From contig DXYG01000081.1 of assembly GCA_019415925.1 (NCBI GenBank), positions 1 to 11,689 on the forward strand: DNA of 11,689 nt. The letters run 5' to 3'. Both the position numbers and the translations under genes were made by a program. Shown here one piece after another: positions 7,129-11,689 of the stretch. Position 1 is the first letter of the stretch, and every line of letters starts with the position of its first letter. The notes under the pieces are model-generated. The model was not told the DNA's origin. It saw only the letters and a list, made by a program, of their open reading frames with translations, and made no database searches. This DNA comes from Clostridiales bacterium (lineage in GTDB: Bacteria; Bacillota; Clostridia; Oscillospirales; Acutalibacteraceae).

Positions 7129-7160
7129 AAGGCTGTTGTGTTGAATCATAACAGCCTTTT
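7129..7160 (+). terminator. Strong hairpin with short U-tract between the DUF3852-like and VirB6-like genes
   Basis: AAGGCTGTT at 7129-7137 pairs with AACAGCCTT at 7150-7158. Three more pairs (one G-U) narrow the loop to TTGAAT, for about 12 pairs in all. Only four U residues follow before GCGAGG. The gene continues the same transfer operon downstream, so this may be a leaky terminator, a processing or stability hairpin, or a translation control element. The SD GAGGTGAT begins at 7163, only five bases beyond the stem. Confidence 0.65.
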
Positions 7161-7174
7161 GCGAGGTGATTTAT

Positions 7175-8107
7175 ATTTTTGATTGGATAGGTGACTTCAT
7201 CGGTGGAATCGGCAGTGCCATAGGCGGTGTGTTTGATTACCTCGGTGAACAAATCTCAAACGCTATATGGAACACAATGCTTCAGTGGTTCTATGAAACG
7301 ATTTACAACGCTGTTGCAGACTTCTTCACGATGATGGGAAATATGGGAGCAGATGTGTTTGACCTTGAATGGGTGCAGGCGACAATAAACCTATTTACGC
7401 TTTTCGGCTGGGCATTGTTCGTCGCAGGAACGGTCGTCGCCGTATTTGATGTGGCTGTTGAATATCAGAACGGCAGAGCGAATATCAAAACAACAGCAAT
7501 AAATGTCTTAAAAGGTTTCTTTGCCTGTTCGCTGTTCGGCGTTGTGCCTGTGGAGCTGTACAAGTTCTGCATCAGCCTGCAAAACACATTCTCAAAGGAT
7601 TTGTCATCTATAATGGCAGGTCAGCAAAGTATTGATTTAGCAGGACAGAGTACAAGCGTATTAGAGGGCAGTTTTGCAGTCGCAAACCAGACAACATTCG
7701 GGTTGCTGAATCTGTTATGCTTGATAGCTTTTGCCTACTGCGTAATAAAGATATTTTTTGCTAACATAAAAAGAGGCGGAATTTTGCTCATTCAGATGGC
7801 TGTAGGTGCGCTGTATATGTTCAGCGTTCCGAGAGGTTATCAGGACGGCTTCAATCAGTGGATGAAACAGATAGCGGCTCTATGCCTGACGGCATTTATG
7901 CAGACAACATTATTATTTTTAGGACTTCTCACATTTCCGAGTAATATGTTACTTGGTTTAGGAATAATGCTTGCATCAAACGAAGTTCCGAGAATTGCAC
8001 AGCAGTTCGGACTGGATTCATCAGTTAAGGTAAATATGACAAGCATTGTTCATGCAACTACAACTGCCGTGAACCTGACGAGAAGCGTTGCGAGGGCGGC
8101 TAAATAA
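7175..8107 (+). CDS. VirB6/TrbL-like conjugal transfer membrane protein (probable AUU start)
   Basis: This is a polytopic protein of about 310 residues from a conjugative secretion channel, with hydrophobic segments near residues 70-92, 108-127, 171-197, 203-220 and 230-262. It carries segments I recognise from the CD1112-type VirB6/TrbL family of clostridial elements, such as DFFTMMGNMGADVFDLEWVQ, KGFFACSLFGVVPVELYKFC and a region near GGILLIQMAVGALYMFSVPRG. The protein would form the inner-membrane pore partner of VirB4. The start is unusual. GTG 7166 overlaps the strong SD GAGGTGAT (7163-7170), whereas ATT 7175 lies eight bases after GAGG and gives the N-terminus (M)FDWIGDFIGG typical of relatives. 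I therefore place the start at ATT 7175; GTG 7166 would add three residues. A hairpin lies just upstream. Confidence 0.85.
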   Translation: MFDWIGDFIGGIGSAIGGVFDYLGEQISNAIWNTMLQWFYETIYNAVADFFTMMGNMGADVFDLEWVQATINLFTLFGWALFVAGTVVAVFDVAVEYQNGRANIKTTAINVLKGFFACSLFGVVPVELYKFCISLQNTFSKDLSSIMAGQQSIDLAGQSTSVLEGSFAVANQTTFGLLNLLCLIAFAYCVIKIFFANIKRGGILLIQMAVGALYMFSVPRGYQDGFNQWMKQIAALCLTAFMQTTLLFLGLLTFPSNMLLGLGIMLASNEVPRIAQQFGLDSSVKVNMTSIVHATTTAVNLTRSVARAAK

Positions 8108-8127
8108 ATGAAAGGAACTTAAAGATT

Positions 8128-8397
8128 ATGACCACTTACCTATATCCGCAGAATCTCAAAGCCACCGCCAATCTGTGGCTGTGGAGTTTGCGGGATTTTG
8201 CAATTATGAGCATAGCGATTTTATTATCAATCCTGATACTTGCACAGACGAGAATAATAGTACCGCTTGCAGTAACACTCTGTTTCGGCTTTTTGTCAAT
8301 ACGACTTGAAGATACAACAATTCTGGACTTTATCCGCTATGCTGTAAAGTATTTTATATCAACTCAACAAATTTTTTACTGGAGGGAGAAAAAGTGA
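8128..8397 (+). CDS. PrgI/VirB3-like small membrane protein of the transfer system
   Basis: This 89-residue protein has two hydrophobic segments at about 24-40 and 43-58, after a short polar N-terminus (TTYLYPQNLKATANLWLWSL), and ends QQIFYWREKK. Size, topology and position between the VirB6-like gene and the VirB4-like region match the PrgI-type mobile-element proteins, which are the VirB3-like partners of VirB4 in Gram-positive systems. AAAGGA at 8111-8116 lies about 11 bases before ATG 8128. The stop TGA at 8395-8397 overlaps the GTG start of the next gene, implying coupled translation and a fixed protein ratio. Assignment rests on size and context more than on a catalytic motif. Confidence 0.75.
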   Translation: MTTYLYPQNLKATANLWLWSLRDFAIMSIAILLSILILAQTRIIVPLAVTLCFGFLSIRLEDTTILDFIRYAVKYFISTQQIFYWREKK

Positions 8398-8984
8398 AAA
8401 AGCAAAAACGAAAAGGCAAATCGGTTCAGGACTTACTCGGCATAAAAACCTTTACGAAAAACGGTTTGAAGGTCGGCAAAGAAGAACTGATTTTCTATAT
8501 GGTTCAGCCGACAAATATTTCTGTTCTGTCGCACACGAATATTGAAATTAAGGTGCGCCACCTGATGATGGTACTTTCTGCTGTGCCGGATATTGAGATT
8601 ACCTGTACCGATTCCTGCGAGTGTTTCGATACAAACAAAAGCTATATCAAAGGCAGGATTGAAGCTGAACAGAATGAAAAGGTAAGAAAAATTCTGAATA
8701 AGGATTTGGATTTCCTCGACAGCATTCAGACCGAAACCTCAACTGCAAGGCAGTTTCTGTTCATCGCAAGGTGCAAATCTTCAAAATCCGAAAATGTTTT
8801 GCAGAAAGCAAACAGGGTTGAGAAGATTATATCCGATCAGGGCTTTGAAGTAACCCGAATGAAAAAAGCAGACATCAAGCGTTTTCTTGCAATCTACTTT
8901 GAGGTAAGTATGAACGGCGATTTAATGCCCGATTATGACGGCGAGCAGTATTTTGAAAAGGAGCAGACCTATGAAGAAGCATAA
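8394..8984 (+). CDS. Conserved transfer protein, possible detached VirB4 N-terminal-like domain
   Basis: This 196-residue soluble protein starts at GTG 8394, eight bases of usable spacing after GGAGGGAG (8381-8388), and overlaps the preceding stop. It begins with a basic region (KKQKRKGKSVQDLLGIKTF) and contains NISVLSHTNIEIKVRHLMMV, TCTDSCECFD, TARQFLFIARCKS and RVEKIISDQGFEV followed by RFLAIYF. I recall close relatives encoded just before virB4 in Tn1549/CTn-type elements, generally unnamed. The order of strands and helices and the ending ANRVEKIISDQGFEVTRMKK with IKRFLAIYF recall the N-terminal domain of VirB4/TraC ATPases, which contacts VirB3-like partners. That relation is my inference. 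The sortase gene overlaps its last 14 bases. Confidence 0.7.
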   Translation: MKKQKRKGKSVQDLLGIKTFTKNGLKVGKEELIFYMVQPTNISVLSHTNIEIKVRHLMMVLSAVPDIEITCTDSCECFDTNKSYIKGRIEAEQNEKVRKILNKDLDFLDSIQTETSTARQFLFIARCKSSKSENVLQKANRVEKIISDQGFEVTRMKKADIKRFLAIYFEVSMNGDLMPDYDGEQYFEKEQTYEEA

Positions 8985-9789
8985 AGGGAAAATCCAAATG
9001 GGAATTGTGATAGGCATATTTTCTGTAATTATAATTGCCTGTCTGATTTCAATATTTTCACGGATGTACACCGAAAACAAGGAAAAGGAAGAATTCAGAC
9101 AGCTCGCAGAAATCGTTACTGAGGAAACAACAGATGCAACCATTGAAGAAACAATTAAAAAACCAAATTTATTAAAAGTAAGTGATTGTGACAATGATGT
9201 TGGAGATAAATCGCCCGTGTCTTACACAACCTATTACGAACCTCATTCAATATCAGAACTCATTTCAATGAATTCCGAGTGCTTCGGCTGGATAAGCATA
9301 TCAGGAACAAACATAAACTATCCTGTTATGCACACACCAAGCAATCCGCAGAAGTATCTGAACAGGAATTTTTACGGAGAATACAGTTATAGCGGTACAC
9401 CGTTTCTGGACAGCAGATGTTCAGCAGATAGTACCAATCTCATAATCTACGGCCACCATATGAACAACGGCACAATGTTTGCAGACCTTTGCAACTATAC
9501 CGATTATTCTTATTTTACAGAACATCCGACAGTTGTGCTTGAAACGAAAGACGGGGTATTTGCTTACTCCGTCTTTTCTGCTATGAAAGTAAAATCCGAT
9601 GATGATTGGTACAGATTTTTGACAACAGATTTGGATAAAACCTATGAAAAATGGATTAGTTATGCAAAAACAAAATCTCTGTATAACACAGAAATCACAC
9701 CTGTTTACGGTCAGCAGCTTCTAACGCTTTCAACCTGTTACGGCTACAATCAGGATGACCGTATACTTGTGTTAGCAGTCCGAAATTAA
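8971..9789 (+). CDS. srtB: Class B sortase
   Basis: This 272-residue membrane-anchored transpeptidase has an N-terminal helix at about residues 9-32, an acidic linker and a sortase fold. Catalytic residues are visible: His162 in YGHHM, Cys256 in LSTC and Arg264 in DDRILV. The motif YGHHMNNGTMFADL and the spacing to TLSTCYGYNQDDR are typical of class B enzymes, which recognise (N/S/P)PxT(G/N)-type signals. The adhesin upstream ends in KPQTG, so it is the natural substrate. The start ATG 8971 is chosen because AAAAGGAG (8956-8963) lies seven bases before it; an in-frame ATG at 8935 has no such site and adds 12 residues buried in the preceding gene. It sits between two transfer genes with a 14-base overlap, so it is expressed with the secretion machinery. 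Symbol indicates class only. Confidence 0.93.
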   Translation: MKKHKGKIQMGIVIGIFSVIIIACLISIFSRMYTENKEKEEFRQLAEIVTEETTDATIEETIKKPNLLKVSDCDNDVGDKSPVSYTTYYEPHSISELISMNSECFGWISISGTNINYPVMHTPSNPQKYLNRNFYGEYSYSGTPFLDSRCSADSTNLIIYGHHMNNGTMFADLCNYTDYSYFTEHPTVVLETKDGVFAYSVFSAMKVKSDDDWYRFLTTDLDKTYEKWISYAKTKSLYNTEITPVYGQQLLTLSTCYGYNQDDRILVLAVRN

Positions 9790-9803
9790 AGGGGGTAAAA
9801 ATT

Positions 9804-11642
9804 ATGGGACTATTAAAAAGAAAACCAAAGGTACTCACACCCGAGCAGGCAGAGGAAATCTATACAAAAGATTTCTTTGATATGATTCTGCCGTCAACAA
9901 TAAAGTTTTTCACCGATTATTATATTGTCGGAGATTCGTACAGAAGTGTGTGGGCAGTTCGTGAATATCCGCCGAGTACGGAAGAACAGGCAATACTCTC
10001 ACAGCTTGCAGACAGAAACGGAGTAACTCTCCGCATATATCACAGACTTGTTGAGAGCATGGAACAGAGAAAAATCATACAGAATGCCACACGCAAAAAC
10101 AAGCTAAAATCAAGCGGTAACGATGTAAATGAAACCATTGAAGCACAGGGCAACTTGCAGGATGTTGTTACACTTATGGCAAACTTACGAAAAAACAAAG
10201 AACCGTTATTGCATTGCTCCGTGTTCATAGAGCTTAAAGCCAAGAGCAAACAGAAATTAAAGGAGTTGCAAACCGATATTGCAATGGAGCTTACTCGTTC
10301 CAAGATTGAAGTTGACCGCCTGACTTTACGACAGAAAGAAGGCTTCTTGTCGGTGAACCCCATAGGTTCAAATCAATTCGGAAGTTTGTATGAAAGAGTG
10401 TTGCCTGCCTCATCTGTTGCAAATCTGTTCCCGTTTAATTTCAGCGGTAAGACCGATCCAAACGGCTTGTACATCGGGCGAGATAAGTACGGAACGAATA
10501 TCCTCGTTGATTTTGACCGCAGAACAGAGGACAAGACTACATCAAATATCCTTATTCTCGGAAACAGCGGTCAGGGTAAAAGTTATCTTCTCAAATTGAT
10601 TTTAACTAATATCAGAGAAAGCGGAAAGAAAATCTTATGCCTAGATCCTGAAGCCGAGTACGAGGATCTGACAAATGCCCTCGGCGGTTGCTACATTGAT
10701 TTTATGTCGGGCAAATACAAAATCAATCCCCTTGAGCCAAAAGCGTGGAATGACGGTCAGGACGAACTTGACAAAGACGCACCGCCTGCATTTAACAAAG
10801 TTACCCGATTATCACAGCACATTGCATTCTTGAAAGACTTTTTCAGAACCTACAAGGATTTCACAGACGCACAGCTTGATACAATCGAAATTCTGCTTAT
10901 GAAGCTGTACGCACGATTCGGCATTACAGACACGACAGATTACAGCACAAAGAAACCGTCCGACTTTCCTGTTATGTCTGACTTTTATGACTTGTGCGAA
11001 GAAGAATATATGACCTACGACCACAAGAGAAAGTATCTCTACACCGAAGAAATCCTGCAGGAGGTTTGTCTGGGTATTCATAGTATGTGTGTTGGCTCGG
11101 AGAGCAAATACTTCAACGGTCATACGAATATCACCGATGACAAATTCCTGTGTTTCGGCGTAAAAGGTTTGCTTGACACTAACAAAAGACTCAAAGATGT
11201 AATGTTGTTCAATATCCTTTCCTATATGTCTAACAAACTCCTCGGCGAGGGAAACACCGTTGCATCAATAGATGAGCTCTATTTATTTTTATCCAACCTC
11301 ACTGCAATTGAGTATATCCGCAACGCAATGAAGCGTGTCCGCAAAAAGGATTCAGCCGTGATTTTAGCCAGTCAGAATATTGAGGACTTCCTGATTCAAA
11401 ATGTTAAGGAATACACAAAGCCGTTGTTTTCAATTCCTACTCATCATTTCCTGTTCTTCCCCGGCAATATCAACCCAAAGGATTTTGAAGATGCACTGAT
11501 GGTAGAGGCAAACGAATACGCTTTAATCAAATTCGGTGAGCGTGGCACTTGTCTGTATAGGTGCGGTAATGAACGCTATCTTTTACTCGTTCAGGCTCCC
11601 GAATACAAAGCAGAGATTTTTGGATCCGCAGGTGGAAGATGA
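9804..11642 (+). CDS. virB4: VirB4-like conjugal transfer ATPase (CD1110-type)
   Basis: This 612-residue ATPase powers assembly and substrate movement in the conjugative type IV secretion channel. Walker A is GNSGQGKS at 253-260. Walker B is ASIDELYLFL, with Asp490-Glu491. A downstream RKKDSAVILASQNIEDFL segment matches the sensor/Q-loop region of VirB4/TraE proteins. The N-terminal 1-230 includes TKDFFDMILP, YRSVWAVREYPP and ETIEAQGNLQDVV, conserved in the Tn1549/CTn group, where this protein is about 600 residues. It is thus full length, not truncated. AAAGGGGG at 9788-9795 supports ATG 9804, 15 bases after the sortase. The stop TGA overlaps ATG 11639, but that frame closes after five codons. 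It is likely membrane-peripheral through VirB3-like and VirB6-like partners. Confidence 0.95.
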   Translation: MGLLKRKPKVLTPEQAEEIYTKDFFDMILPSTIKFFTDYYIVGDSYRSVWAVREYPPSTEEQAILSQLADRNGVTLRIYHRLVESMEQRKIIQNATRKNKLKSSGNDVNETIEAQGNLQDVVTLMANLRKNKEPLLHCSVFIELKAKSKQKLKELQTDIAMELTRSKIEVDRLTLRQKEGFLSVNPIGSNQFGSLYERVLPASSVANLFPFNFSGKTDPNGLYIGRDKYGTNILVDFDRRTEDKTTSNILILGNSGQGKSYLLKLILTNIRESGKKILCLDPEAEYEDLTNALGGCYIDFMSGKYKINPLEPKAWNDGQDELDKDAPPAFNKVTRLSQHIAFLKDFFRTYKDFTDAQLDTIEILLMKLYARFGITDTTDYSTKKPSDFPVMSDFYDLCEEEYMTYDHKRKYLYTEEILQEVCLGIHSMCVGSESKYFNGHTNITDDKFLCFGVKGLLDTNKRLKDVMLFNILSYMSNKLLGEGNTVASIDELYLFLSNLTAIEYIRNAMKRVRKKDSAVILASQNIEDFLIQNVKEYTKPLFSIPTHHFLFFPGNINPKDFEDALMVEANEYALIKFGERGTCLYRCGNERYLLLVQAPEYKAEIFGSAGGR

Positions 11643-11672
11643 CTGAATTAATATAGAAAAATATATACAGTA

Positions 11673-11681
11673 TGGTATAAT
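11673..11681 (+). promoter_or_regulatory. Extended -10 promoter pointing out of the window
   Basis: TGGTATAAT at 11673-11681 is a perfect extended -10 element (TGn followed by TATAAT), set in a very AT-rich stretch. The region that should hold the -35 (near 11653-11658, ATAGAA) is weak, which is acceptable with an extended -10. Transcription would begin about 11688, so the gene it serves lies beyond the right edge. No terminator is visible between the virB4 stop and this promoter. Confidence 0.55.
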
Positions 11682-11689
11682 GTTTATTT

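Noticed and set aside
8935..8970. Earlier ATG start for the sortase
   Set aside because: It has no ribosome binding site and would add a polar stretch before the membrane anchor. ATG 8971 follows AAAAGGAG and begins MKKHKGK, a normal anchor start.
1..11689. tRNA, rRNA, riboswitch, attachment site or insertion sequence
   Set aside because: No cloverleaf, rRNA core, recognisable riboswitch, integrase-linked repeat or transposase coding sequence was seen on either strand. The window is nearly filled with coding sequence and has no gene-free stretch above 300 bases.

Overview
The window carries part of the conjugation module of an integrative and conjugative element from a Gram-positive, low-to-moderate GC anaerobe. 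It most likely comes from a gut Clostridia such as a Ruminococcus or a relative in Oscillospiraceae/Lachnospiraceae. This rests on GAAAGGA/GGAGG ribosome binding sites, a lipobox lipoprotein, sortase-anchored surface protein, and transfer proteins that look like those of Tn1549/CTn-type elements. Species is not determined. All supported genes lie on the + strand, and the element continues past the left edge.

Layout. (1) 1-459: two adjacent AbrB-like DNA-binding proteins, the first cut by the left edge. Their genes overlap by one base. The first ends in a very cysteine-rich acidic tail and the second keeps a CxxC remnant. (2) 538-1350: a lipoprotein with a long Thr/Ser/Lys linker, a PTQK-type stalk and a small C-terminal domain, closed by an intrinsic terminator. 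(3) 1411-2007: a conserved protein of unknown function, followed by a second hairpin/U-tract. (4) 2088-6443: a 1451-residue cell-wall adhesin with a signal peptide, a thioester domain, about eight SpaA/CnaB-like domains, two VaFE (Thr-Gln ester-bond) domains and a KPQTG sorting signal. (5) 6443-6793: a small DUF4406/nucleoside-deoxyribosyltransferase-like protein, start-stop coupled to the adhesin. (6) 6771-11642: a type IV secretion block in the order DUF3852-like small membrane protein, VirB6/TrbL-like channel protein, PrgI/VirB3-like protein, a 196-residue conserved transfer protein, class B sortase, VirB4-like ATPase. (7) 11643-11689: an AT-rich end with an extended -10 promoter pointing out of the window.

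How the parts fit. The VirB6-like, VirB3/PrgI-like and VirB4-like proteins would form the inner-membrane base of the conjugative channel. The adhesin would be exported, anchored to the wall by the sortase encoded in the same operon, and could hold the recipient cell through its thioester and crosslinked stalk. The AbrB-like proteins are candidate local regulators. The general arrangement belongs to a known class of elements. The less familiar points are the cysteine-rich AbrB-like tail, the probable AUU start of the VirB6-like gene beneath a strong hairpin, the repeated hairpin-against-RBS junctions, and the break in gene order after virB4.
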